DNA of 64,000 bases from Xylona heveae TC161 (GCF_001619985.1 NW_017264195.1:930001-994000), one strand, 5' to 3'; shown: positions 1 through 12,451, numbered from the stretch's first letter. Notes: a model not told the origin generated them from the sequence alone. Numbers and translations: made by a program.

Positions 1-2
1 TT

Positions 3-515
3 GAAGTGGCAGACGAGGAGGCTCCAACCTTGAGGCTCGAAGAAGACGATGATGAAGTTGCGATACAGGACATTCCAGATATCGCCGAAGGAAGGGAAGA
101 CGGCTCCAGGGGGAGCGGACAGCAAACAGCGTCGGGCACACGCTCTTTGAGAAAGAGACGCCGAGAAGGGACAGACGAAGATCAAGGACTGTTCGTGTCC
201 GACTCTGATGCATCAGAGGGCGATGACGAAGATGCTGAAAGACATACAAGCTCCTCTGCAAAGCGCCAAAAGTCATCAGGTCAGAGCGCATTTGCTGGCG
301 GCCGTGGCGGTGACGACAAGAAGAAGCTCGGGTTTGAGACATCCTACGATGGATTCGCCCTGTACGGGTATATACTGTGTTTGGTCGTGCATCGACGAGG
401 CGACAAGGCTGCCACGGGCAAGGCTACTGTTACAGAGCTGCCTAATTCCGGAAAAGCCTTGATGGAAGGATGGGTGGCTTCCACTCAAGTCGGTCACAAT
501 GACGAAGGCGTTTGA
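3..515 (+). CDS. 3' end of an unrecognised, probably nuclear protein
   Basis: The frame is open at the left edge, so this is the last exon or part of it; the start lies outside the window and no in-frame ATG near the edge looks like a true start. The first half is acidic and disordered (runs of E and D, then a basic cluster LRKRRREG that resembles a nuclear localisation signal, then another acidic Ser-rich stretch). The last 60 residues look folded: GFETSYDGFALYGYILCLVV followed by HRRGD, and a terminal MEGWVASTQ segment before the stop. I do not recognise the family, so no function is assigned. The composition (acidic patches plus a basic cluster) suggests a nuclear protein, which is inference only. 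Confidence 0.6.
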   Translation, partial: EVADEEAPTLRLEEDDDEVAIQDIPDIAEGREDGSRGSGQQTASGTRSLRKRRREGTDEDQGLFVSDSDASEGDDEDAERHTSSSAKRQKSSGQSAFAGGRGGDDKKKLGFETSYDGFALYGYILCLVVHRRGDKAATGKATVTELPNSGKALMEGWVASTQVGHNDEGV

Positions 516-1580
516 ATCATTCCACCCTTTGTCCGCCCTCCACACAGTGGGTAGTACTGCTGTCGCATGGCAGGTTACAATCGCAGCAGTCTACTAATTT
601 ATGCTCTAACGACACAGTTGAGGCTGATACCTATCCTGTCGGGAGAATATTCCGATACTCCGCAGTCCTACTGCTTCTACCAGTTTGTGCACTTCCACGC
701 CGTTTCCCGCTGCCATTCACATGATCGATGATCGCGAGAAGGCAAATAGCCTACAGGATGCTGGATAGAATCGCACCTCGTCAAGCTCATGCAAATGAGC
801 AAACACGTGCCTTATCACAATTGTATGGCACTCTGTACTCTGTCCGTTTTATCAAACTTATCCCGGACATCCGCTCGACTATGTCGCGTCATCTGAGCCG
901 CTTGCCCCTCGCCGGGGATCGTGTTCCGGGGTTTCCGTTTAGAAATCCAGCAAGCGATGCGCAGGTAGCCGCCAAGGCGGTGAACAATAGTTACTGTGTA
1001 CCTTACCTACCTACCTACCTGCCTTAGGTAATTACAGTACTACGCAGTATGACCTACACTTGACAGCAAGGCAATCATACTAAACTAGATCTCATACAAT
1101 TGCTGTCGTGTAATACTTTTTTGTGCAACTGCGTGGCTGGAAAGCAAGGACATGAGCGAAACATGAGCTTGACGCGTGGAGCGTGAAGCAAGCATGGCGT
1201 GTTGGAGCCTTGGAGCCTCATGAGCACCGGCCCTGATCCCTGATAGACCCCCTGACGGAGCCTTGTCGGAGCATTCAATGTCATGTAGCTACAGGACGCA
1301 GTTGGGTTAGAAATGCTTCTTTGTACTACTACGCCATACTGTTATCTGTCCCAGTCTCACTCCCTTATGGAATACAATCTCGTCAACAGGCACAGGTGCG
1401 TACTACGTACATACCTTAAGTAAGATACCTACCTGAGGCATTTGAGACACATTACTGTCTATCGATCCACCTGCATAAACAACGCATAAGACCAGGTCAC
1501 CAGCATATTCTCCTGCATTTACATTACTATTGGAGTATGCACTGTGCTATGTGCTATATGTGACTGCATGATATTAATTT

Positions 1581-1703
1581 GTCTGCCTGTTCGATTGTGT
1601 GGTCACTGTTCTGTAGGTCTGCCTGTCTGCCTGTTCGATTGTGTGGTCACTGGTCTGTATGTCTGCCTGTCTGCCTGTCCGTTTATCTGGTCACCGTTCT
1701 GTA
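1581..1703. repeat. 44-base tandem repeat, three copies
   Basis: Copies start at 1581, 1625 and 1669, giving an exact 44-base period. Each begins gtctgcctgt and runs through a tggtcac word to ttctgta or gtctgta. Copies 1 and 2 are nearly identical; the third has diverged in its middle. The repeat lies inside the gene-poor region and is not part of a recognisable gene. Confidence 0.85.
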
Positions 1704-1805
1704 TCCGCTCCCGCTCTCGCCGCTCCTTCCGCCGTATCCGCGAGTCCACCTTTTTTCGTCCCTTGCTGATCTGTCGTTGTACTATTAGTTATAGGTCAGC
1801 TATTA

Positions 1806-1885
1806 TCATATTATACTTCAGAATTGTCATATTGTCATATCATAGATGAGCCAGTGTCATATTATAGTTCAGAGTTGTCATATTA
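1806..1885. repeat. Imperfect AT-rich direct repeat, two copies
   Basis: Two copies of about 28 bases, each starting tcatattata and ending ttgtcatatt, lie about 51 bases apart. They differ at a few positions. They sit just downstream of the 44-base repeat. Confidence 0.6.
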
Positions 1886-2422
1886 CAGGCTGGTCAACAG
1901 TGTACTATTATCCCACTACGATAAGCGTGCTGTGCCGCTGTAGTGCTGTGCCGCTATGTTGTTGATATGCGTCCCTTGCATTAGTCTGTTTGTTGCGCAG
2001 TTGCAGTTGCAGTTGTCATGAAGCAATACTGTACCTTGATTTGCTACGTCGTGGGCACCTAAGGTCAGATGTAGTTTCAGGATACTGTACAGAGTACGAT
2101 GCGAGCGTGAGGCTGGCTGAATTCCATGTACGTCTCGCGCGTAGAGTGCTCCACCTGTAGCAGGTAGTAAGCAGGTAAGGTACTTTGCAGAGAGAAACAA
2201 AAAATGCAAATAAAATTGAAAAATAAAAAATAAAATTAGTAAAAATAATAAATTAAAAGACCTACCTACAGAGTACAGAGTACGAAGTGCACGTAAAACA
2301 CCGGCAGAAAAGGCCGGCTGAGCAGTCGTACTCCGGTAGTACAGTTCACTTCTAGCATAGTACAGTACTTTGTACAGTACCTGGCATTGTGGCGCAGCGA
2401 GAACTGGCGAACTGGCGAACAT

Positions 2423-2465
2423 GGGGTCTATGGGTCTACGGGTCTACGGGTCTATGGATCTATGA
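2423..2465. repeat. Short tandem repeat of gggtcta(t/c) units
   Basis: A run of about four units of roughly 10 bases based on gggtctaYg, decaying to ggatctatga at the right end. It looks like simple slippage-type repetition in non-coding DNA. Confidence 0.7.
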
Positions 2466-2572
2466 GTCAATGTTCTACGTACTGTAGTATGGCCCTGGTC
2501 AAGCTGAGAGCGTGGGGCGCGTCATAAGTAAATTAGACATGGCGGTGCTAGCCCGGTGTTTGGCGCGCTGGC

Positions 2573-2604
2573 GGACCTGGACCTGGACCTGGACCTGGAC
2601 CTGG
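2573..2604. repeat. Hexanucleotide microsatellite (ggacct)n
   Basis: Five perfect ggacct units in a row plus two bases. No open frame crossing it looks coding, so it is taken as a non-coding microsatellite. Confidence 0.85.
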
Positions 2605-4686
2605 CATAGGGGGTTTCTGGGTATATACAGAGTAATTTACGCTGTACAGAGGGACACTTTCGATAGAAAAGGAACAATCTAATTCAAACGAAGTGCAAGC
2701 CGAGCTGAACTACAGTATTTTTAAGCGGTTTCGGGCGTGTGTCAACATGTCAGCTGCTCTTCCTTCTCTTTACCCTTCCCCTACCCCCAAATACTCCCCA
2801 CCCATCCACCCACCCCAAACCCCCAAGTCGTCGCCCCCACAGTCTCCAGTCCGGTCCAGTTCCTGACCACGTGGGAAGAAACAATTACAGCAATTAACGT
2901 CGTACCTGAACTACCCAAAGTATAATACATACTATAAGGTAGTTACCCAGAACTCATCCAAACCAACTAGTTTTCCGTCGCTTAAACACAGTGATCAAGA
3001 AGAAACTACCTAGGGACACGCTAGGGTGTGATTGAGGGGACCTACTGTACAATGTAAGATGAGCGCACTGCGGTGTATTGATTGCCGGTGGTGGAAGTAA
3101 TGTCCTGGCACATGACCTCTCGCATAGCTGTCTGTATAGCAGAGATTATATTACCACGAACTACGACGGGTGGTGTCAAAGCACAAATACCGGAGTATTA
3201 CAAGTCTTGTTGATCAAATGTTGATCAATCCACCTTGGGTAATCTCCACATATCGTAGCAAACAAGGAAGACTACCATCGCGGGGTACCTAAGTTCGTAA
3301 AACTGTTACTTTGTACAGGTTTACTCTAACCTGCTAGTCTCTCAACCATGACCCCACGGTTTCCCCATTCCCAGACCTGTTTGGAATACTCTATGCCAAG
3401 ATACACTGCAAGGCCTGCGTAACTTACCAAGCTATGAGTATTTCCCCCTCTTCTCAACGGCCACGGCTGCGATGTGCGAGCCAATAATCGTGAGCACTTC
3501 GCGACTTATCACGATAACAAGAACGACAAGCGGGCAAAAAACTTGGCCATGGGGGGATCAGCACTTGGTATCTGTAGCATCGTATTAGTGTCATCCTTTG
3601 CCTCGTACGGTATCAGATAAGTATCATCTTGATAATATAGTATACAGAGCCAAGGTTCGTCATGAGCAGTAATCTGCAGTAGAGTCAAGCTATACTCGTA
3701 CTTGTCTGTAGTAAACAAAAATAGAATACACTTCTAGGTACCTGTTTGATGATGACAAGACGATGATGATCGTACATCGGCTGGACCTCTGCATCCTATG
3801 ATCAACCTTGACGCCTTGGCGCCCTGGCGCATGCCACATCGGCGATTTAACATCTTCAGGGCAAAGGAGTCCCAGTCGAGAGTATAGCACCGTAGCGCTA
3901 TCGACACGATTCAGCCCGCGTCGGATCGGTTAAATCAGTGGTGATCCTGGGAACGAGCACGGCTGTCCCTGAATTAATCCTTGGCCTCCCGTTTTACTTC
4001 AGACAGACCCTGGGTCAGCTGACAGTTGACAGACCCGCCGGGGAAGAAAACGATCCACTTCCGAATCCTCCGAAGAGTCAACGCGAGCTGAGCGCACACG
4101 CGATGGAGACCAGTTAGTCTCAACTGTAGTCTTGTTTGACTTTCTACGGATTACGGAATTTTCTTCGCATTGCCGCTTTCAGGAAAAATGTTCCGTCCGG
4201 GCTTGCTTCTACAGCGTACTTTGTCGTTCTGCAAACATGAGGGCTTACGCGGAATGGTACCATCTTATCATGCATCATGTCCCGTCCCGGTCGATCGGCC
4301 AAGGGAACCTGGCCTACCTGGCTTGCTTGGTAGCTGTAGAACGAATCGTCGCTGAGCGGGGCTCCACGATCACGCATCTCTGGCTGAGTAGTGTAGACAT
4401 ACGATTGGGACGAGACAACGTTGCCCGTTGTTCTTTCTGTCTGATAGGACAGGAACAAGCAAAAGTTGTGCGTAGGCAGCATCATCATCGCCTTACGTAT
4501 GCGCCAAACGTACTCTGTCCCTGTCAGGCTGTCTGGTGATGACTGGCAAATTAGAGTAGCTCGGGGAGCCGGGGGGGGGCACCCTTGGCAGGGCAGCGCG
4601 TAGACGTCGTCATGATCATCAGTCGGAGACGTGTTTCCAAGTTGCGAAACACAGGAGATCAGTAAGATCTGACAGAAACAAGTCTG

Positions 4687-7600
4687 TACGGAGTAAGTGC
4701 GAACTGACGAAAGCAACAAGGAGAACTCCGAGACTGCAACATTTTCTTGTTTCAGAATTGCAGATCATCTCAGTGGACTGCTAAAAGGAGAAAAAGACTT
4801 TTTTGATAACGAAAATTTTTCTTCATTTTTCACTCCTTTTCGTTAAGGTCGCTGCCATCCCTAGACTCGGTCTCCTACCAATAGTACTGGAACTATTTTG
4901 CTAAAAGTTATTGTCAGAAAATTAAGAGCGAAATAACAGGACAGCGGCCGTTTCAAGAGCAGAACGGGGAGAAGAAAGGAGACATGCTCCGTAACGGGGG
5001 ACCCACCCCCAGAGACGAACCCCGAGGCCCGATGCAATGGAAAGTTTTGTCGGGAAGAACTAGACTACTCTGACGCTACAGTATCACTAAACTGGGCGCG
5101 TGTGACTGTGCCAAATAAGGATGATATCGGCCGATGAATGAGAGGAGAGAGAGTGAGGCTTGGCCCGTGAGATCCACCCAGTTCTCGGGCGAGAGAATAC
5201 GTGGGAGGAAGAAAAAACGAGGATCAAGGTGCTCCACCTAGGATGTACAACCAATTGCATGTGACCGATTAAAACGAGGACAGTTACAGTCATGGCACCA
5301 AGTAAGCCCACGTTTAATGGTGACGACACGGAAGAAGATGGTCGTCATGAGGGATTATCATTTCCGTGGCCAGTCCCAATGCAGAACTGGAGGGGAGGAA
5401 TGCATATCATTAGACATGTGCGTAAGGAGAGCGGGATATATCGACCATCGCGATCGATGATAAGCACCAAGTTTAGATATGTGTGTGTACTCTGCACAGA
5501 AAGTGTAAATCCGCATCTAGAAGGCACGATCGGTACAGGCTCATTGATTTCAGGGAATTCCAGCCCTGCCACGAGGAAAAAAGAAATTTGTTGAAAAGGG
5601 GACAAGAGTGGGGAAGAGGAGCGACCGTGCTCAGTTCGGGTGGCAGTGGTATGGCAGCGTAGAAGGAGACAGATGGGCTGAACTTGTAGCGGTCAGTTAA
5701 GGTAGGTTTTAGTCCTTGCTGAATTACTATAGGTAAGGTAAAGTAGGTAAGGTATTGGCAACGTGGGTAGCACGAAATCTTCTCATGCTACGGTATACAC
5801 ACAGAGTTCTGTCTGTCAACCACATGTCCGCTTCGTGTACCTGATCAACACTAAACTATAACTAAAACTGTCCGATTATTTCGCTCGCCCCCCCTCCTTT
5901 ACCCTGTCGAGTTAAAGGTGCAATGGAAGATTGACCGCTATGACGCTGTGAGCCGTCCCCTTGGCCTCCCTGATCGTCTGGTACCGAACAGGAACGCCCG
6001 TTGGAGCATTCCCCAATTTCCCGCTCTTTTTGTCCCTTTTGTAAACTCTCTCACCCTTTTACTCGTACGCTTCTGCCTCGTAAAATTTTGGGGCCCATCC
6101 ATGCTAAACGTCCCCTGGCGTAACGCTATCATTTCCCGCGTCGCGCGAGCTGCAGGCCCAGCCTTGCAGAGAAGAAACTGCCCACTACAGCTCACCACAG
6201 CTCACTGTATACGCTGTACTCTGTACGGTGTCTTACTCAACCCCCTTCCCCTTTCCCTCCCCCATTCCCAGCTCCTTGGTTCTCCTTTCGTCCCGCCCAC
6301 CGCCTTTGCCGCGCATGACTGAATTGGATGAGTGATTACCTTAGTTACTACCTACGTATCTAGCCCTGCCAAGGATTGTCTACTCCCTCAGCCAAGCAGA
6401 AGACGGAAAACACACACAAGCAGCTGGACAGGGGTCTATCGGAACCTAGGACAGCTGAAGCCCAAAAAATTAACAACTGGTAAGAATCAAGATTAATGAC
6501 GAATGGTTTGGTTTCTCCCATGCGGCCGCTCCGGTCTATCCGCCATGCCTCAATCTCTCCCCCTTCCCACCCCAATGTCCCACCGCCCAAACTACTATGC
6601 CCTACTGGATTTTAGCACCTCTCGGACCTCCCGTATGACACAGCCTGGCTCGTTACCATCCTGATCCGTCTGTTACGGGGGATCGGCCACGTTTTGGGTT
6701 TGCTCTCCATGTTTTTCTGCGTGGTAGCCTACCGTACTGTAATTTCAGAGCTCTCCCTTTTTCTTTTCTTGCAAAGCATAAATATGTCTCATCCACCCCG
6801 CATTGTATCAGGTTTTTTTTTTTTCTTTCTCCATCAAACTACAAATTCTACTACCTGACTACGCATTTGACGACTTCTACGCTCTAACTACACACTCGAT
6901 TGATACGAAGCTTTTTCTTCTCACTTCTCTTCTGTCTCCAACAACAAATTCACCTCACGTGGATCAATCAATTAATCAATCAATCATGCCTGCCTCGACT
7001 CACGCCGCTTTCCCTCCTTGCCCCGGCCCTCCACCAAACCGGCCTCTTCCTCCTGTCCCCAAATAAACAAAAAAAGTCAAAACATCAATGCGCTAGGCGC
7101 AGATGATGTGCCATTCTGCAATGGCACAGATATTTGGGGACTTTGCAAAACACACCGACGTCATTCAACTTGGACGAATAGACAATGCTCCTGTCAAAAC
7201 GGAAATCGTTCCGAGTTCCCTCCGTGCGCAGACTGCGGCAACGGCTCAATACGAACCCTGAGGACGGGGACGAAGCGGGACGGGTACAGTGATCAGTGAC
7301 TGCTACACTGTCAATAATGAGCTGTTTCCATGTCCGCCTGGTTCTGCGTCCAATCACGTCCATTATTCTACGGCAACGAGGGACTTTTTAAACCTTGACA
7401 TCATCATCGTCATCATCATCATCTACAATAAATGGCCATGTTTGAGGTGGTGGAATGGATCAAGCACGCTATGGTTCTGCGTGTTTGCGATCCTGCAGGC
7501 CAGACACATACCTCGGCAAATCAAAAGTCGTTCAATCGGGGTTTTCTCCCAGCAAGCTACTGCTACCTTTAGCTCTGCACAGTCTCGCCTTTGGTCACCT

Positions 7601-10600
7601 TATTTCTCTCAGCTTTTTCAGCTACGCGCGCGCGCGCGTGCCCAACAATATTTTCCAACGGCCCTACGTATCGTTTTAGGCATGCGCGCATAAAGTTTTT
7701 CCCTTGATCGTTCGATATGCAACGGCTGCCTAAAATCCGCGGTATGACATGCAGCTACCTGCCTACCTATGCAATACTCCGTACACCGCTTTGGGAATTG
7801 GCGATACGAGAGCAACAGGTTATGCGACGCGAACGAAAGCGGCATGACCCCGCCAAGCGACCTGCAATCTTACTACTGCGAGCCAAGTCAAACATCACAT
7901 TGCCATTTCATTTATCCATGTGGAGAATTTTTTGCGCCCTTTAGCAAACTCGCCAAATGAAGCTCGTCCTGCGCCAATTAGTCTTACGCTGGTTTTGTCA
8001 CTCAACCAATCCATCTCTTTTCTCTTGTGTCTTGTGTCTTTGAAATTACAATACTTTAATTTGGCGAATGGGAGCGAGGAGTCGGACCTATACCCACCAA
8101 TCATGATCTGGATATCACTTGCATTTTGCATCTTTCCTTTGCATGATTAATATACTGTTATTATCAGTATTTGATAGCTATCTATTTATCTTAATCCACA
8201 TTACATTCCACCATTGCATTCCACCATTACATTTACTCGTACATTCTCAAGGTCTGTTCTATTTTGTGACTTGATTGGATCCATGTTCACTCATCCTGGT
8301 CCGGCACCGGCATGGCATGCCCCTCGTCACTCGGCATCTCCATTGCCATTGACACTGAGTGATACGGACGATACGGACCGTCTTCCTATCCACTTTGCTT
8401 GACCTTCCTCTTCCTTCCCTCTTTTTGTCTTTCTCTTTCTCTCGCTTTTTTCTCTTACGTCTTTTTCCGCCCGTTCTTCTAGTCCGCCGATCCTCTACGG
8501 AGTAACTTGACAACCAACCCACCAGACTACTCGGCACTTGTCAATCTAACCAGTCCACTCCACTAAATCTTGGAACCGCCAACTGCCAACAGTGAACGGT
8601 GAACGGCCAATGTTGAATACGGTAGTTGTCCCGCCATTACAGAGTAGAGTACCGTCAGAGTACCGTCCTCGGCCCACTCGGCTTTGCAACTCGCCCTGCT
8701 CGCCTGTTTTTGCACTTCGCACGTCTACCGGAGTCGGAGTAGTCTGAGTACCCGAACCACAGTAGTGCGTTTCAGCCTTACCCTTGTTTTTCTTTCGTCT
8801 GGTTCTTTCGAGTTCCAAGGTTCGTTGTTCGTTGTTCGCTGTGCGCTGTTCGCTGGTTCGACGGTCGGTACTTGACACCCCTTGACCGTCGACACAGCCA
8901 CCCTGCCAGGCTGCAGGCTGCAGGCTGCCACAACGCCCGAGGCCCTGACGATTTGGTTCCTCTGTTCCGGTCCCACTTTGTTCCACTTTATTCCATTTCA
9001 TTTCTTAGTCGTCTTTATTCCTCTTAGTTGTCTCTACTAGTATTACAAATGTAGCTGTCAGGACTGTCCGTTTTAGCTGTCTACAGGTACAGAGTACAGA
9101 GTATGACAGCACATTTCCTCCGAGCCGTCGTACTGTCCCACCGTGCTAAGGAGAAAGAGAGTACTCCGTAAGATAGTGTCCGTATAGCACCTCGCACGTT
9201 ATGACGCACTTTTTACCTTTTTTTTCCTTCTTTGGTTCCTTTGAAACCTTCCCTGTTCTTTTCCCGGTTCCTTTCCCGGAATGGTTTTTTCTGTGTGCGT
9301 GTTTGTCATTTTCACTCCTTTCGTCATTGACATTACCTTTTCCGGCGGCTTGGGCCGAGCGGCCTGTTGGCTTGGTGGTTTAGCTGCTACTACGTACTGC
9401 GTAGTTTTTTCAGCTTTTGGTCTTTTCAGCTGCTCGCTGTAGAACAGAGTAGCGTACGAGTTACAAAATACTGGAGTACAGAATATTCGGCATTCCGAGG
9501 GCACAGTACGGTGTACAGATACGCGAGATGCTATGCTTGGTGATTTACGTGCGTACCTTACGGACTACTCTGTAATTACCGGTGTTTTTCCGACTGACTG
9601 CCGAATGCCACTCCTCGTTCCTCAATGGCAGCACCGAGACGATTAATCGGATTAGTCGGACGAGTATCGAGTACTCTGTACCAGTGGTAAACTGGTCGAT
9701 TTGTCATTACTTTAGTCACGGTCAACAGTCAACAGTCAAGGGTAAACAGTCAGACAAATAGGTAGGTTAGGTTTAGTCAACTACTGCTGTACGAAGATAC
9801 GGTAGAGCGCAGCAACGCAGCCTGGCAGACAAATATTCAAATATTGATATGATGTCATTGGCAATATTTCTTACTATCTACCGAGCCTAGTAACTTACTA
9901 CGGTACGCTTTAACAGACCAGGGTCCGAGGTTCCTCGCGAATAATAGACAGCCAAGCCACAATGGCAGGCGGCAATACGGAGATACAGTACAAATTTATC
10001 CGCGGAATCTTTGATTATTTATCGTAGTGTACTCCGTACCTCAGTAGTTATCCCGACCCCTCTGAGCCTGTAGACTCGTGCGTGGTTAGATTAGGTAAGT
10101 TACGGTACCTGAGAATAATGATACAATACAGAGGTACAAAAGTACCCAAAGCGGATGGAAAAATGGACGAAAAAGTGGATGAATGGCGTATGCTGTGCCG
10201 GTCCCAACTACGGAGTACTGCTACAGCGGGCCGATGCTGCGACAACCGGAGTACCGGGCCCGGGTCGAATTGGATTGAGGCGCAGCACAGATCGGACGAG
10301 GGGACAAAGTAGCCACGGGTGCGCCGGCAGGCCCGGGTGGAAACCTTCCGAAAGAGGTTCGAACGGCTTGGCGATAACGCGACAGGACAGGGATGCTGGT
10401 GAGCTTACTCTATACTCCGGTACGAACAGGGGGAAAAAAACAAGAAACGGTAACAAGTACATCGTACGGAGTACAAGGTGGGAGAACTTGCTCTCGGATA
10501 GCGGGATATAAATCTCCGGACCTGAAACAAGATTCAATACGTGCAAGGGATAGAGAGAGGGGAGACGTGTCTAAGAATCATGAAAATCATGAGAATCATG

Positions 10601-11159
10601 TGAGCTTGGAGGTATTTTTGATGATTTGATAATTTGAGATGGTGGAAAGCTGAAATGGTGAAATTGCATGATACCTTGTATTTTAAACGATACGAGTGAA
10701 TGACAAATGTAAGATACAGTGTGGGTACAAAGAATACAAAGTAAGTGAGCATTGGCAGATACAACATGAATATTGGATAAGAATGCAAAGTAAGCATGAA
10801 ACTATTAGTGCTGCCGCTGAGAGCATAAGATGTGGTAACAGAGGGACAGAAACGGATACCGGGGCCACGCTATTGCTACGCTCAGGGCAACAGTTCGATT
10901 GTAAATAATGACAAGGATCAGGTGTTGCAAGAGCAATCGTAGTCTAGAGATACGGATGCTGATAAGAATATAAGGCTGAGGGACGAATGGAAAGAAGAAG
11001 AAGAAAATGACAAAAACCAGAGACGGTTACGCCGTGTATGCAAGTCATGCGGTTCGTCGTAATACAATGGCTATCCCCACTTCCCGAGCAATGCCATGAT
11101 ACCTTGATCAATCAGTTAGCATTCATTCAATGTCCGCGCGCATGCTACTGTACGGAGTA
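4687..11159. repeat. Dispersed nonamer TACGGAGTA / TACTCCGTA (8 copies)
   Basis: Exact copies read by eye: tacggagta at 4687, 8496, 10209, 10465 and 11151; tactccgta at 7775, 9162 and 10030. Several are extended to tgtacggagtac. Near-matches (for example at 10240 and 10415) add to the density. Only one further exact copy was found in the rest of the window (54353). The last copy of the series lies inside the final intron of the zinc-transporter gene, just past its donor site. Function unknown. Confidence 0.7.
6770..7066 (+). promoter_or_regulatory. Possible transcript start with a 26-codon uORF-like frame
   Basis: The layout resembles a fungal 5' leader. An AT-rich word (cataaatatg, near 6777) is followed by a pure pyrimidine run at 6809-6830, then an A/C-rich leader. 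After tandem atcaatcaatta words comes an ATG at 6986 in a good context, with a short Pro-rich frame that closes at 7066 (PGPPPNRPLPPVPK at its end). No longer coding frame follows on this strand, so if transcribed this would be a non-coding RNA or a micropeptide message. Weak evidence. Confidence 0.25.
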
Positions 11160-12451
11160 CACTCACCTGCTCCTAGTGCCATGAGACCGACGGCGCACAG
11201 GACAACTTCCATTCGAGCCTTCCTCATAGACTCGCTAAACATGAATTCATGCGCCATGAGCTCGACAAGCGCTGTGTAAATGAGAATCCCAGCACTGATG
11301 GAGTCAAACACGCCATTAATAATCAGCATACTGGCCGAACCAGGAGGATACGATTCCCGAATCGCCAGACCAACGCCAATCGCAATGGGCGTTGTCACTC
11401 CGAAGCCCAGCGCTAAAAGGTACGGTGTCCAACGCTTCGATCTGGGCCACGGCACGGATGCGAGTCGCGAACCTAATCCGAGTCCTTCAAACGTCTGATG
11501 AAAGACCAAGACAAGGTACAGAGTGTTGAAATTACTTCCCGTGACTGCCAGTGTCAATCCTACGAATATGGAGTGGAAAACAACGCCAAACTCGAGAATG
11601 AAAATGGCAGTCATTTGAGCTGCAAAAGATACAGCAGGGCAGTTGTCGTCCATGTCATCGACATCACTCCCGTCGGCGCTGCCTTCAGGATCGATATGCT
11701 CTCTGCTGTGTCCGAGATGGTCCTCTCCTGGGGCGTGACTGCTTCCTGTTTCGCCTGTTCTTAATCGTGCATACTGTTCTTGGTGCTTTTGGCGCTCAAT
11801 TTCGGTTTCGTCGTCGGCAAATGTGGCATATCGCATGGCCAGTAATTCCACCACAAACAAAGCAAAAATTGTCATGAGGCATATCCCTTCTACCCACTCG
11901 TATTCGGTGATGGGCCCGGTCAAGCAAGGGTTCGTCAGTGCATGACGAGCTGGTGCTAGAAGCTAGGTGCTGTCAGTCCACTGTTCATGAAAATCTTCGA
12001 GGTGCTTGGACGATTAAGACAAGGGGTTTTTAATATCATGGATTGTTGAACAAGAAGAGGACCTGTCTTATGATATCAAATGAAACACTCAACGGCCACT
12101 TACATGAACAAATGCTGTTGCCAGAATTACGCCCGAACCAAAGTACTTTGCGAAAAAGAATGACCATTCTGGAAGTCCGACACTTCGGTGACGGCTCGCA
12201 AAGACTGGAAATGCCGCACCTGATACAACGATTAGCAATGATTGACATGATGTTTCTACAAAATTCTCACCAAATAATGATCCGATGAGAATGACAAATA
12301 TGGAAGATATCCTTATTCCCATTCTTCCGTCATAGTCATTTCCCGTTCGGCATGGCGGATGATAACCGCCGTTGACGTTGATCAGTCCCAAAGCATTTGT
12401 ACTCGACTCAAATGTCGCGGCATGGAGCAGTTGCTGAGTATAGTCCGCCAT
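11071..12451 (-). CDS. ZIP-family zinc (Zn2+) transporter, plasma-membrane type
   Basis: Imports zinc, and possibly iron, across a membrane. Four exons on the minus strand: 12451-12271, 12219-12104, 11962-11167, 11102-11071; 374 residues, usual for fungal Zrt1/Zrt2 proteins. The joins restore SLFGAAFPVF, AFVHLLAPA and the classic C-terminus GIMALLGKWG. The N-terminal TM has MGIRISSIFVILIGSLFG. A loop after TM3 carries several His/Asp residues (SHAPGEDHLGHSREH), as expected for the ZIP cytosolic metal-sensing loop. The metal-site motifs are present: HSIFVGLTLA in TM4 and HQTFEG in TM5. The gene is divergent from the opsin across 1.7 kb. Regulation by zinc limitation through a ZafA/Zap1-type factor is plausible (see the site at 12737). 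It is close to A. fumigatus ZrfA/ZrfB as remembered; which one is not settled. Confidence 0.93.

Larger units (their letters stand above)
516..11070. other. 10.5-kb gene-poor, repeat-rich region
   Basis: No reading frame here shows domain-like sequence, sensible splice joins or fungal codon usage, on either strand. What it does hold is many short direct repeats (entries below), pyrimidine-rich tracts (for example 6809-6830, 8400-8460, 9210-9260), CTACC/GTAGG-type runs (about 1003-1025, 5700-5760) and frequent GTAC-rich words such as cagagtac and gtacagtac. A stretch this long without genes is unusual beside the dense layout of the remaining 53 kb. It could be an extended regulatory region, a host of long non-coding RNAs, or decayed sequence. 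Confidence 0.7.

Noticed and set aside
1916-2422. 168-codon minus-strand open frame
   Set aside because: Contains low-complexity Phe/Leu/Tyr-rich AT-derived sequence and no recognisable features.
4144-4719. 191-codon minus-strand open frame in the gene desert
   Set aside because: No domain, odd composition (many scattered Cys and Ser), no splice partners; overlaps another open frame on plus. Best explained as chance.
4795-4850. Hairpin with TAACGAAAA / TTTTCGTTA arms
   Set aside because: Two short inverted repeats in an A/T-rich context; no associated gene, so not called a terminator or regulatory element.
8546-9001. 151-codon minus-strand open frame
   Set aside because: Made of repeat-like words (ttcgttgttcg on plus) giving RTANNEQRT-type low complexity; no gene structure.
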